64,000 bases of DNA from Acidimicrobiia bacterium (GTDB lineage Bacteria; Actinomycetota; Acidimicrobiia; Spongiisociales; UBA11373), in assembly GCA_040902765.1 (NCBI GenBank), contig JBBDWO010000002.1, forward strand, positions 1-64,000, read 5' to 3'. This document shows, one piece after another, positions 27,620 to 36,138 of this stretch (the stretch's first letter is position 1; each line of letters opens with the position of its first letter). A program made the translations under genes and the position numbers. The notes under the pieces were generated by a model. The model was not told the DNA's origin. It ran no database searches and saw nothing but the letters and a program-made list of their open reading frames with translations.

Positions 27620-28051
27620 TCATGTATTCTTTTCGCGGGAGAAAGCCAGTCGTACCAACGGTTTGAATGCGACCTCGACGGCCTCGTACACCTCACCGAG
27701 GATCAGCTCGAGCTCCTCCTCGGTCACCTCCCCGACCGGAACCCGCCCCGCCAGCACGAGGTCGCCGTCCGGATCCAGGGCGAAGTGCATCCGGCGGGTC
27801 GAAAAGCTCCTGACCAGCGCCTGGCGGAACACCGCCTCGCGATTGAACGGCGGTCCGGGTAGCACGTATGCCTCGACGGTCAGCCACCGATCGCCGATGC
27901 CGAACCACACGGTGGTGAAGTCGCGCACGGTCTGCCGCATTCGCACACCTCGCCGGCCTTCGTGGTCTCCCGCCCAGACGACATCGCCGTCCGCATCTGC
28001 AGCCCAGGCGTCGGTGACGGCGCAAACGAGCCCCCAGGGGGAGTCGTTCAC
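27620..28051 (-). CDS. YbjN domain-containing protein
   Basis: 143 residues. Starts MNDSPWGL at a GTG that shares GTGA with the mshA stop. The fold pattern (TVWFGIGDRWLTVEAYVLPG, then FALDPDGDLVLAGRVP, and a helix EEELELILGEVYEAVE) is that of YbjN/type III chaperone-like domains. A YbjN gene directly after mshA is a common actinobacterial arrangement (established). No enzymatic role is known. Confidence 0.85.
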   Translation of the reverse strand: MNDSPWGLVCAVTDAWAADADGDVVWAGDHEGRRGVRMRQTVRDFTTVWFGIGDRWLTVEAYVLPGPPFNREAVFRQALVRSFSTRRMHFALDPDGDLVLAGRVPVGEVTEEELELILGEVYEAVEVAFKPLVRLAFSREKNT

Positions 28052-29223
28052 TCGACCATCCCCCGGTACAGCTCTAGGAGCCGATCCACCGTCCCGTCCC
28101 ACGAGGACGACTCGGCACGCTTGACGGCACCGGCGGCGAGATCGGCCGCCATCTCCGGATCGAACAGGATCCGCCCGAGCGCCGCGGCGTAGTCCGCCGG
28201 ATCGTGACCGGCGACCAGGAACCCCGACTCGCCATCGATGACCACGTAGGGGAGGCCGCCGACCCGCGAGGCGACCACCGGAGTCCCGGTCGCCTGGGCC
28301 TCGAGCGCCACCAGGCCGAACGACTCGGCACGCGACGGCACGATCAACGCGTCGACCGCGCGATAGACCTCGACGACGTCCGCGTGAGCGACCGGGGCGT
28401 GGAAGACGACCTGCCCCGGTGCCACTTCGTCGGCCAGGGCACGGAAACCGGCGAGATCGGCATCGCCCTCCGGCCCACTGGGGCCGCCGACCACGAGGAG
28501 CCTGACCTCGGGGAGAGCGGCGACTGCCCTGATGGCCACGTCGACGCCCTTCAGCGTCTGGATACGGCCGACGAAGCCGACGATCGGACCGGCCCCCAGT
28601 CCGAATCGGTCCCGGGCCGCCCGTCGGTCGCCCGGCGAGAACACGGTGTGATCGACACCGGGTGGCGACACACAGATCCGTTCCGGGTTCGCCTGGTAGT
28701 GCTCGATGAGATCGGCGGCATCGGCCGGGGTCGACGCCACCATGCACTCGGCACGGGCGACCACGTCCACCTCGGCGGCGATACGGACCAGCGACTCCCG
28801 CGGCTCGGCAGGCGTCCTCGCCGCCTCCTTGACCCGACCGAGGGTGTGGAACGAGATCGCCAGGGGAACGCGCAGGCGTTCCTGGAGCAACGCTCCTGCC
28901 CATCCGGACAGCCAGTAATGGCTGTGCACCATGTCGTACCGGATGTGCCTCCCCGCCGCCCAACCCTCGATTCCGTCGGCGAACGCTGCCACCAGCATCG
29001 CCAGGTCGTCACCCGAAGCAGGGAGCTCGACGACGGTGTAGCCGGGGCAGACCACCGTCTCCCGCAGCTCGTCGGAGCGGGTGAACACGTCGACGCATAT
29101 GTCCCGCGAGGCGAGCGTGCGCGCCAGTGCGTCCACGTACACGTTCATGCCGCCGGCGTCGCCCGCGCCCGGAGGGTCCAGCGGCGAGGTGTGGATGCTC
29201 ACGAGGGCGACCCGCTCGATCAC
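28048..29223 (-). CDS. mshA: D-inositol-3-phosphate glycosyltransferase (mycothiol biosynthesis)
   Basis: GT4 retaining glycosyltransferase, 391 residues. Diagnostic features are the start HTSPLDPPGAGDAGGMNVYV, the acceptor-side HSHYWLSGW, the GFVGRIQTLKG donor-domain start and the EX7E pair in SRAESFGLVALEAQATGTPV. MshA transfers GlcNAc from UDP-GlcNAc to inositol-3-phosphate, the first step of mycothiol synthesis, which supports an actinobacterial host. GTG start; overlaps both neighbours by four bases. Confidence 0.9.
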   Translation of the reverse strand: MIERVALVSIHTSPLDPPGAGDAGGMNVYVDALARTLASRDICVDVFTRSDELRETVVCPGYTVVELPASGDDLAMLVAAFADGIEGWAAGRHIRYDMVHSHYWLSGWAGALLQERLRVPLAISFHTLGRVKEAARTPAEPRESLVRIAAEVDVVARAECMVASTPADAADLIEHYQANPERICVSPPGVDHTVFSPGDRRAARDRFGLGAGPIVGFVGRIQTLKGVDVAIRAVAALPEVRLLVVGGPSGPEGDADLAGFRALADEVAPGQVVFHAPVAHADVVEVYRAVDALIVPSRAESFGLVALEAQATGTPVVASRVGGLPYVVIDGESGFLVAGHDPADYAAALGRILFDPEMAADLAAGAVKRAESSSWDGTVDRLLELYRGMVE

Positions 29224-30104
29224 AGGCTTCCCTCAACCAGGAACAGGGGCCGCGGTTCGGCCCCCAGGCGACGCTTGTAGGTCTCGGTGCCCTTGAGGAA
29301 GTCGAAGCGGCTCCGGCCCGACTCACCCACCCGCCGGATGAGCCGGTGCAGGAGAACGATCCCCGGCGACACCTCGGCCACGGCAGGGTCGTACGCCGCG
29401 TTGTACAGGTAGTAGGCGTCGGCGTCCTCGAAGCCGAAGCCGGCGGCGACCAGGCGATCGTCGCCGGTCACCAGGCAATCCAGCCGTGCACCCGGGAGGA
29501 CGAGCAGATCCCGGAAGAAGCCCTCCATGTCCCCGGTCATGAACTCGCCCTTGTCGCCCGGTGCCGCCCGATGCAGGGCGACGAACTCACCGAACCGCGT
29601 CGCATCGTCGACGAGTAGCGCCTCCCCCAACGCCTCGTCGAAGCGCCGCTGTTTGCGGCGAACTTCGTGGCGCTGCTTGGCATCGAGACCGTCCAGATGG
29701 TCACCCCCGTCGAGGGTCAACACCATGGCGTCGGTGAAGTGCGTGGTGGTGGTCCCCACGCCGGCTAATTCGAGGGCCTTGGTCACCGCCTCCGCAGCCT
29801 CCACGGGGAGTGAGTCGAATGAGAACCTAGTGCCCGATCCACGGTCGCCGACCACCGATGCGAGGAGCTCGGTCGGGTCACCACCGAGGGGGCTGCGATA
29901 GTCGACGAGGTCGGCGGCGCCGGCCGCGGTCACACCTCCGTCCGCCGTGATGAACGCCCACGCCGCCCCGCCCACATCGGTCACTTCCAGGTCTCCGGTC
30001 CCGAAGTGCTCCCACCACGCCGACAGAAACCCACCATGCGGAAACGGGCCGACCGACGGAGCCAACGGCCGACGAGCGGCGTCGAGCGCCGACCAGTCGA
30101 TCAC
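29220..30104 (-). CDS. GNAT-superfamily acyltransferase (BioF2/CelD/FemAB-like)
   Basis: 294 residues. The central helix DAKQRHEVRRKQRRFDEALG and the C-terminal motif FDFLKGTETYKRRLGA are typical of BioF2-like/CelD acetyltransferases of the FemAB type. Substrate unknown; members acylate amines or cell-envelope sugars. It overlaps mshA and the asparaginase-like gene by four bases, so it belongs to the same transcription unit. Confidence 0.75.
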   Translation of the reverse strand: MIDWSALDAARRPLAPSVGPFPHGGFLSAWWEHFGTGDLEVTDVGGAAWAFITADGGVTAAGAADLVDYRSPLGGDPTELLASVVGDRGSGTRFSFDSLPVEAAEAVTKALELAGVGTTTTHFTDAMVLTLDGGDHLDGLDAKQRHEVRRKQRRFDEALGEALLVDDATRFGEFVALHRAAPGDKGEFMTGDMEGFFRDLLVLPGARLDCLVTGDDRLVAAGFGFEDADAYYLYNAAYDPAVAEVSPGIVLLHRLIRRVGESGRSRFDFLKGTETYKRRLGAEPRPLFLVEGSL

Positions 30105-31039
30105 GGCGCCACCAGCTCGTATCGCCCCACCGGAACCCCCCCGCCAAGCACCGGGGCGGAGAACACATCGGCGAGGCGGTCGCGCTGGTGTTCGGGAACG
30201 ATCCCGACCCGGTCCATCAGGCCGACCAGCGCCACGATGGCGGCGGTGTCGTCACCGGTCCACGCCTTGGCGGCGAATCCCACACCGCCTTCAGACCAGG
30301 CGGCGGCGATACACCCGGCGGCTCCCGCCTTGACGAAACCGGGAACCCAACGGGCGATCACCGCCTCGCGGCGGTCGCCGTCCGAGGTCAAGGATGCATA
30401 CCGTCCGATGGCCTCCAGGATCGGCGCGAAGTCGGTGTCGCCGCTGAGAGAGGCGTATCCCCGAGCCAGGGCGACGGTGTCGGTGCGCAGGGTGGGGACC
30501 CCGCAACCGTCGACACCGACGGGGCCGACCGATCGGCCGGTGGCTGTGCTCACTATGTCCATAACCTCCGCGTGGAGTGGGTGGTCGTCATCGGTGTAGT
30601 CGAACGACCAGTCGCTGGCCCGGCAGGCGCGCAGCATGGCGGCGTGTTTCCCCGAGCATCCGTGAAACACCCGGAGCGGCTCCAGACTTCCCGACGCGTA
30701 CCAACGTCGGTCCGCGCCAGCGGTGGATGGGCGCGCCGGCGGACAGCGAAGGTCCGCCTCCGTCAGGTCGGCTTCAGCGAGCATCCGTCGTACGAACGCC
30801 ACGTGGAGAGGCTGACCACCGTGGCTGGCAGTGGCGATCGCCGTCTGCTCCATGCCGAGATCGGCGCCGGCACGCTGCGACACGAACGTCTGGAACGGCT
30901 TGACCACGGACCGCCCGAAGAAGTCGCGATCCAGGTCGGCGCCGAAAGAGGCGAGCACCTTCCCGGTCCCATCGACCGCCGCCGCCGACACCGGGTGCTC
31001 GGCCTCGACGAGGCCCGAGCGCACCACCCGGACGATCAC
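30101..31039 (-). CDS. Asparaginase II family protein
   Basis: 312 residues of the L-asparaginase II (AnsA2/thermolabile) family. It carries VVKPFQTFVSQRAGAD, ATASHGGQPLHV, HGCSGKHAAML and GVDGCGVPT, the conserved serine/cysteine-rich motifs of the family. Predicted to hydrolyse L-asparagine to aspartate and ammonia in the cytoplasm. The GTG start overlaps the RsiG-like stop (GTGA). Confidence 0.85.
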   Translation of the reverse strand: MIVRVVRSGLVEAEHPVSAAAVDGTGKVLASFGADLDRDFFGRSVVKPFQTFVSQRAGADLGMEQTAIATASHGGQPLHVAFVRRMLAEADLTEADLRCPPARPSTAGADRRWYASGSLEPLRVFHGCSGKHAAMLRACRASDWSFDYTDDDHPLHAEVMDIVSTATGRSVGPVGVDGCGVPTLRTDTVALARGYASLSGDTDFAPILEAIGRYASLTSDGDRREAVIARWVPGFVKAGAAGCIAAAWSEGGVGFAAKAWTGDDTAAIVALVGLMDRVGIVPEHQRDRLADVFSAPVLGGGVPVGRYELVAP

Positions 31040-31569
31040 GCGTCCGCTTCACCCGAGCTGGGATCGGCGCCGTACCGGCGTGCGAGCTCCGCTTGGATGC
31101 GATCGAGCGCCGAGTGGACCCGACGGCGCTGCTGTGACACGTCGACCTCTACCTCGGAGATGAACACCTGAGCCTCCTGGAGCTCTTCGTCGGTGAGCGA
31201 CGGCAACCTCATCAGGTAGTCGTCGTCGAGGGCCCGATCGACGAGACGCCGGCCCTTCGCCGGAAGCTCGGGCACCTCGATGGGGACCGCCCGCTGCGAT
31301 GGCCCGCCCTTGGTATAGGCACCTTCGGCGAGGATGCGCGGCAGGGCGTCGATGATGGATTCGGTCTCCTCACCTGCCCTCCGCCGCATCTCGAAGGCGA
31401 GCAGGTCCATCCGGCCGTGAAGGAGCCGTCGGTAATAGGAGAGCTCGATGTCCAGGTCGGAACACATCTCGCGCCGGTCCCGCAGCTGGTCGAGGTCCAG
31501 CGACTCGAGTCCGGCGGTGAAACCGGGTTCCGAGACGATATCGATGCCGCGCCGGTTTTCTTCCCTCAC
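31036..31569 (-). CDS. RsiG-like c-di-GMP-binding anti-sigma factor candidate
   Basis: 177 residues, mostly helical. The motif established for RsiG of Streptomyces, E(x3)S(x2)R(x3)Q(x3)D, binds cyclic di-GMP on two helices. Here it appears twice with Q replaced by H: D40-S44-R47-H51-D55 in DIELSYYRRLLHGRMD and E141-S145-R148-H152-D156 in EVDVSQQRRRVHSALD. Surrounding sequence (LDLDQLRDRREMCSDLD; YRRLLHGRMDLL) also resembles the family. RsiG sequesters the sigma factor WhiG when loaded with c-di-GMP; no sigma gene of that type is in the window. GTG start, first gene of the unit ending in YbjN. Confidence 0.8.
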   Translation of the reverse strand: MREENRRGIDIVSEPGFTAGLESLDLDQLRDRREMCSDLDIELSYYRRLLHGRMDLLAFEMRRRAGEETESIIDALPRILAEGAYTKGGPSQRAVPIEVPELPAKGRRLVDRALDDDYLMRLPSLTDEELQEAQVFISEVEVDVSQQRRRVHSALDRIQAELARRYGADPSSGEADA

Positions 31570-31691
31570 GCCACAAAGAGTAGAGGATGCAGCGTCACGA
31601 ACAGACCTCCACGACGGTCGGATACGGGTTGACCGCCATGATCCCGCCCGGGAGAGAGTGTTCTACCCGCTCGCCCTCCAAGGACTAGGTC

Positions 31692-31726
31692 TGCCAATAG
31701 CCAACAGCCAACAGCCAATCGCTAAG
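31692..31726. repeat. Heptad array upstream of hisC
   Basis: Five units in register, TGCCAAT AGCCAAC AGCCAAC AGCCAAT CGCTAAG, end 11 bases before the hisC start codon, where the ribosome site should be. Confidence 0.8.
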
Positions 31727-31737
31727 GTCCGGCGGCG

Positions 31738-32817
31738 ATGGCACTTCGCGTTCGGCCCGACCTGTCGCGAATCGAGGCGTATCGCCCGGGCCGCGCCATC
31801 GCCGAGGTGGCTCGCACCTACGGACTCGACGACGTCGCCAAGCTCGCCTCCAACGAGAGTCCGGAGCCCCCGTGGCCGGAGGTGCAAGCGGCCATCGCCG
31901 AGGCTGCGGCCAGCGTCCACCGATATCCGGACAACGATCGCCCGACCCTCACCGCAGCCCTCGCTGAGCATCTCGGGATCGATTCGGATCTCGTCTGGTG
32001 CGGCGGTGCCGCCAACGAGCTCACCTTCATCACCGGACTGTGCATGGGAGGGCCGGACACCTCAGCGGTGTACGCCTGGCCCTCGTTCAGCCTCTACCGG
32101 ATCACGACGCGCACCGCCTTCGGCCGGGATCTCGCCGTTCCCCTCACCCCGGACCACCGCCACGACCTGGACGCCATGCTCGCCGCCGTCGCCGACGACA
32201 CGACCATCGTCTACGTCTGCAACCCCAACAATCCGTCGAGCACCCATGTCTCCGGCGACGATCTGGAGGCGTTCATCGACGCCATCCCCGAAGACGTGCT
32301 GGTGATGGTCGACGAGGCGTACGCCGAGTTCGCTACCGCTGCCGACTATCGCTCGATGATCCCGCTGGCGGTCAGCAGACCGAACGTCATGGTCATTAGG
32401 ACCTTCTCAAAGGTGTATGCGCTGGCCGGCCTCCGGGTCGGGTACGCCGTGACCGCAGCCTCATCGATCCATGAGTTCAGAAGGGTCCAGCTGCCGTTCT
32501 CGGTGACCGGCGTCGCCGAAGCGGCGGCGGTCGAAGCGCTCCGCCACCAGGACCGCGTCTCCACCAGGGTGCTGGCGAACCGGGCTGCCATCGATGGGTT
32601 GACCGCCTTTCTCGGCGAACGGGGATTCACCGTGCCCGACAGTCAGGCCAACTTCGTGTACACCGACCTGGGGACCCGGATCGGCGATCCCGTCGAGGGA
32701 CTGCTGCGCAGAGGACTCATCGTGCGACCGGTGCCGCCCGACGGCTGGGTGAGGATCACCGCCGGCACCCCGGACCAGAACGATCGGCTGATGGCGGCGG
32801 TCGACGAGCTGCTCTGA
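31738..32817 (+). CDS. hisC: Histidinol-phosphate aminotransferase family protein
   Basis: PLP-dependent class I/II aminotransferase, 359 residues. Features: KLASNESPEPPWP (substrate loop), NPNNPSSTHV, the PLP aspartate in VMVDEAYAEF, the Schiff-base lysine in RTFSKVYALAGLRVGYA and the phosphate-binding arginine in GWVRITAGTP. It may act in histidine synthesis or as an aromatic aminotransferase; no other his genes are near and a tyrosine-catabolism cluster follows, so the second is possible. Confidence 0.85.
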   Translation: MALRVRPDLSRIEAYRPGRAIAEVARTYGLDDVAKLASNESPEPPWPEVQAAIAEAAASVHRYPDNDRPTLTAALAEHLGIDSDLVWCGGAANELTFITGLCMGGPDTSAVYAWPSFSLYRITTRTAFGRDLAVPLTPDHRHDLDAMLAAVADDTTIVYVCNPNNPSSTHVSGDDLEAFIDAIPEDVLVMVDEAYAEFATAADYRSMIPLAVSRPNVMVIRTFSKVYALAGLRVGYAVTAASSIHEFRRVQLPFSVTGVAEAAAVEALRHQDRVSTRVLANRAAIDGLTAFLGERGFTVPDSQANFVYTDLGTRIGDPVEGLLRRGLIVRPVPPDGWVRITAGTPDQNDRLMAAVDELL

Positions 32818-32819
32818 TC

Positions 32820-32853
32820 CTGAGAGCGCGCGCCAATAGGCTCGCGCTCTCAG
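32820..32853. terminator. Bidirectional terminator between hisC and the MoaD-CdsA gene
   Basis: CTGAGAGCGCG (32820-32830) pairs perfectly with CGCGCTCTCAG (32843-32853) around a 12-base loop. It begins three bases after the hisC stop and includes the stop of the opposing gene. There is no T tract, as is common in actinobacteria. Confidence 0.75.
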
Positions 32854-33830
32854 CCCATGAGCAGCAGCACGGCTCCGTACGAGCCGGCGGCGAGGACCAC
32901 GCCGTCGAAGTATCCGAGGCTCCCGGGCAGGTCGCTGCCGCCGAAATATCCGCCGGCACGCACCAGCATCCCCACGGTACGACCGGCGACCAGACCGGCG
33001 ACCGCCGCTACCGATGCTATGACCGAGGTGGACACCGTCGGTGCCCACAGCGCCGACGCGGCGAGCCCGGCGAGCAGGCCGCCGAGGATCATCCCGATCA
33101 TCGGATCGACGATCGGCATCTCGGACCGATCGGAGAGCCAGGCCACGACGATGGCGGCGAGAGCGATCACCATGAACACGGTCGCTTCATCACGGGACCG
33201 CAAGCGAATGAGCATCAGCGACGACGCGCCGATACAACCGGCGAGACCGAGGAGCGCGGTGCCGGCGATGGAGTCCACGTCGCGCAGATGCTCACGCAGA
33301 ACCCCCCAGATGAGACCGAGCATCACCGTCCCTGCCATGGCGGCGGCCATACCCGGCGCGCCGAACCGGTAGGTGGCGAGCACACCGCCGACCACTCCCA
33401 GGTGGATGGGCACCGACCCGACGAAGAGACCCCGACGCTCACCGGTGCCGACGATGTCATACACCCACAGGGTCATGAGAAGCACGGTGACCACGGCGAG
33501 CCACTGGATGGAGAGGAAGTTCGCCAGGGTGAGACCGGCGGTGAAGGCGACGACGAGCCCGAACTCGAAGGTCACCGGCGATCGGACCACGAACGCCCCA
33601 CCGGACACCGGCGGCAGGATCGCCACTTCGGCACCATCGGCGACCTTCGAGTCGGCCGGCACTCGCACCCCGTCCACCCACACCTGGGCGCCCGCCATGG
33701 CGGCGGCGAACTCATCGCCGAAGCGGGCGGCAGCGGCATCCCGGATCGACTCGACCGTCGTCCCATCGATCTCGACGCGGTCGGCCCCGGCGATCTCGCG
33801 GAGGCGGGCGAACAGACGAACCGCCGCCAT
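32850..33830 (-). CDS. MoaD/ThiS-like domain fused to a CdsA-like membrane domain
   Basis: 326 residues. Residues 1-78 are a ubiquitin-fold MoaD-like domain (VRLFARLREIAG...ADGAEVAILPPVSGG) ending in the normally C-terminal Gly-Gly. The chain continues without a stop into ~250 residues with about eight helices. The end LPGSLGYFDGVVLAAGSYGA aligns by eye with the CdsA (CDP-diglyceride synthase) signature LPGHGGxLDRxDS, but the DRxD acid residues are mostly lost. Its ATG shares one base with the upstream stop. Either the precursor is cleaved after GG to release MoaD, or this is a non-sulfur-carrier fusion. Confidence 0.75.
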   Translation of the reverse strand: MAAVRLFARLREIAGADRVEIDGTTVESIRDAAAARFGDEFAAAMAGAQVWVDGVRVPADSKVADGAEVAILPPVSGGAFVVRSPVTFEFGLVVAFTAGLTLANFLSIQWLAVVTVLLMTLWVYDIVGTGERRGLFVGSVPIHLGVVGGVLATYRFGAPGMAAAMAGTVMLGLIWGVLREHLRDVDSIAGTALLGLAGCIGASSLMLIRLRSRDEATVFMVIALAAIVVAWLSDRSEMPIVDPMIGMILGGLLAGLAASALWAPTVSTSVIASVAAVAGLVAGRTVGMLVRAGGYFGGSDLPGSLGYFDGVVLAAGSYGAVLLLMG

Positions 33831-34660
33831 CAGGAGATCCCGAGCCGACCGGTCACCACCACGACCCCATCGGGCCGGGCCGTTTCGAAGCCGACGCCTT
33901 CACTCTCGGAGTCCCACGCACTCGTGGTGAGGTCGCTGCCCGGCAAGACCATGTCGGTGAAGCGCGCCTCGACGGTTCGGACCCCGGCGGCGTCCCCCTC
34001 GAGGACCTCGGTCACGATCCCACCGACCACCAACGACAGGGTGCCCAGACCGTGGTTGATCACGCCGGGGAGCCCGACCGCGGTGGCAACGGCCTCGTCG
34101 AGGTGGATCGGATTGTGATCGCCTCCTGCCGCCGCGTACCGCGACGGCATGTCGACGGGCACATGGCGAACGAAGCGAGTGGTGGGCTCCCCGCGTCGGG
34201 GTGGAACGGTTGGCGTCGACGACACCCGCTCCGCGCCCGAACCCGCGCCGCGCACGAAGATCGTGGCGAACTGATCGTTGACCGCCTCACCGTCCGGCGT
34301 CGCCGCCCGGACCGCGGCGACGAAGATGGCAGACCTCCCCTTGTCCTCCACCGACTCGAGGGAAGGAGTCAGCTCCAGGATGTCGCCTGGCCGGAGCGGA
34401 CGGTGGTGGATGATGCGCTGCTCGCCGTGGACGATCATCAACGGGTTGTCCACGCCGAGTTCGGGATCGAGGGTCACCGTCGCCATTGCCGCCAGGCCGT
34501 ACACCACGGGGAACACCGGTGAGGCAATCTGGCGGTTGCCGGAAGTGTGGAGGGGGTTGTCATCACCGGACGCGGCGGCGTACTCGGCGATCTGCTCGGC
34601 GGTCACCGAGACCGTCGAGCGGTCATAGGTCTTGCCACCGAGATCGAAGTTGAGCGGCAT
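33830..34660 (-). CDS. MaoC-like double hot-dog dehydratase
   Basis: 276 residues with two hot-dog halves. N-half: YAAASGDDNPLHTS, a hydratase-like catalytic D/H pattern. C-half: YAAAGGDHNPIHLDEAVATA then GVINHGLGTLSL, the classical MaoC R-hydratase motif. Such double hot-dog proteins hydrate or dehydrate enoyl/hydroxyacyl thioesters. The start is the ATG at 34658-34660; the open frame extends into the neighbouring repeat, which is not homologous. Confidence 0.85.
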   Translation of the reverse strand: MPLNFDLGGKTYDRSTVSVTAEQIAEYAAASGDDNPLHTSGNRQIASPVFPVVYGLAAMATVTLDPELGVDNPLMIVHGEQRIIHHRPLRPGDILELTPSLESVEDKGRSAIFVAAVRAATPDGEAVNDQFATIFVRGAGSGAERVSSTPTVPPRRGEPTTRFVRHVPVDMPSRYAAAGGDHNPIHLDEAVATAVGLPGVINHGLGTLSLVVGGIVTEVLEGDAAGVRTVEARFTDMVLPGSDLTTSAWDSESEGVGFETARPDGVVVVTGRLGIS

Positions 34661-34736
34661 CGACGCGAGGGTAGCCACGCCCTCTGGGATCATCCTGCGA
34701 CGAATTCCGCGGATGGTGGAAGGACCCTTCTTCATT

Positions 34737-34888
34737 CTCCTCCCCGACGGGGGAGGTGGCAGCGGCCGAAGGCCGATGACGGAGAGGGAGGCCAGACGCG
34801 TCACGAGGCCTGCGTAGCGTTCGCCCTCCCCCCTCCCCTCCGGTCGCTCCGCTCCCTGCGGGACTCCCCCCTTCGGGGAGAGAGAGGG
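34737..34888. repeat. GC-rich palindromic intergenic element, copy 4
   Basis: Complete copy, same orientation: CTCCTCCCCGACGGGGGAGG, CGGCCGAAGGCCG, GACGCGTCACGAGGCC, end CCCCCCTTCGGGGAG. It separates the dehydratase and fumarylacetoacetase genes, both on the minus strand. Confidence 0.85.
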
Positions 34889-34893
34889 CTCGC

Positions 34894-36138
34894 TCAGGAC
34901 TCCCGAGCGGGCAGCACGACCCCCCGACATTCACCGAAGCCGACCCTGATGCCCTCCGCCTCGCACCAGCCGCGCAGGACGACCTCGTCACCGTCTTCGA
35001 GGAAACGGCGTTCGGACCCGTCGGGCAGGGTGATCGGGTCACGCCCGTTCCAGGTGAGCTCGATCAGACTTCCGAACTGCCCGGGCTCGGTGCCGGAGAC
35101 GGTGCCCGATGCATACAGGTCGCCGGGCAGAACGTTGGCCCCGTTGACCGTGGCATGGGCGAGCTGCTGGGCCATGGTCCAGTACATGTGTTTGAAGTTG
35201 GTGCGCGAGATCACCTGCGGGCCGGTCCCTGCCGATCGCATTGCCTCCGACGACAGCGACACCTCCAGTTCGAGGTCGAGGCCCCAGTCACCGGCCGCGT
35301 CGAGGTAGTCGAGCGGCGCAGGGTCCTGGGCCGGTGGGCTCACCATGAACGGGGTCAGGGCATCCAGAGGCACCACCCAGGGCGATACGGTGGTGGCGAA
35401 CGACTTACCGAGGAACGGCCCGAGCGGCTGGTACTCCCACCGCTGGATGTCGCGGGCGCTCCAGTCGTTGACCAGCACCAGGCCGAAGATGTGATCGCCG
35501 GCGTCGTCGATGTCGATTGGCGTTCCCAGCGGGTTGCCCGGGCCGGTGACGAAACCGACCTCCAACTCGATGTCCAAGCCCATCGTCGGCTCCAAGGCCG
35601 GTGGCACATCGCCACGCACAACCTGCCCGCGAGGCCGGGTGACCGGCGTCCCGCTGACCACGACACTGCTCGACCGGCCGTGATAGCCGACCGGCAGGTG
35701 GCGCCAGTTGGGAAGGAGCGGATCACCGTCGGGCCGGAACATGCGGCCCAGGTTCGATGCGTGTTCCAGGGACGAGTAGAAGTCCACGTAGTCGCCCGGC
35801 TCGAACGGCAGCAGCAGCGTCTCGTCGTTCACCGATCGGACCGCAGGTGCCGGTATCGAGTCGAAGGCGTCCGTCGTCAGCAGCTCGACCAGTCGGTGCC
35901 TCGTCTCCTGCCACACGGGGCGCCCACCTGCGAGAAAGCCGTTGAGGGTGCCGGGCCCGAGCGCCTCTGCAGCCTCAGGCGGCAACAGGCCCGCCCCGGC
36001 CAACGCGGTGAGGTCGACGGTGTGGTCGCCGATCCGGACCACAGGATGGCCCGTGCCCTCCCGAGCGGCGACGCCGTACGGCAGGTTGTGAAGCGAGAAG
36101 TCACTGCCCGGAGGTACCGGCAGCCGCGACCCGGTCAC
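34894..36138 (-). CDS. fahA: Fumarylacetoacetase
   Basis: 414 residues, full length. Final step of tyrosine/homogentisate catabolism: fumarylacetoacetate to fumarate and acetoacetate. Metal and catalytic signatures: YVDFYSSLEHASNLGRMFRP (catalytic His region), LPVGYHGRSSSVVVSG, LEPTMGLDIELEVGFV and LVNDWSARDIQRWEYQPLGP. The GTG start overlaps the upstream gene's stop (GTGA). The homogentisate dioxygenase gene is not in the window. Confidence 0.95.
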   Translation of the reverse strand: MTGSRLPVPPGSDFSLHNLPYGVAAREGTGHPVVRIGDHTVDLTALAGAGLLPPEAAEALGPGTLNGFLAGGRPVWQETRHRLVELLTTDAFDSIPAPAVRSVNDETLLLPFEPGDYVDFYSSLEHASNLGRMFRPDGDPLLPNWRHLPVGYHGRSSSVVVSGTPVTRPRGQVVRGDVPPALEPTMGLDIELEVGFVTGPGNPLGTPIDIDDAGDHIFGLVLVNDWSARDIQRWEYQPLGPFLGKSFATTVSPWVVPLDALTPFMVSPPAQDPAPLDYLDAAGDWGLDLELEVSLSSEAMRSAGTGPQVISRTNFKHMYWTMAQQLAHATVNGANVLPGDLYASGTVSGTEPGQFGSLIELTWNGRDPITLPDGSERRFLEDGDEVVLRGWCEAEGIRVGFGECRGVVLPARES

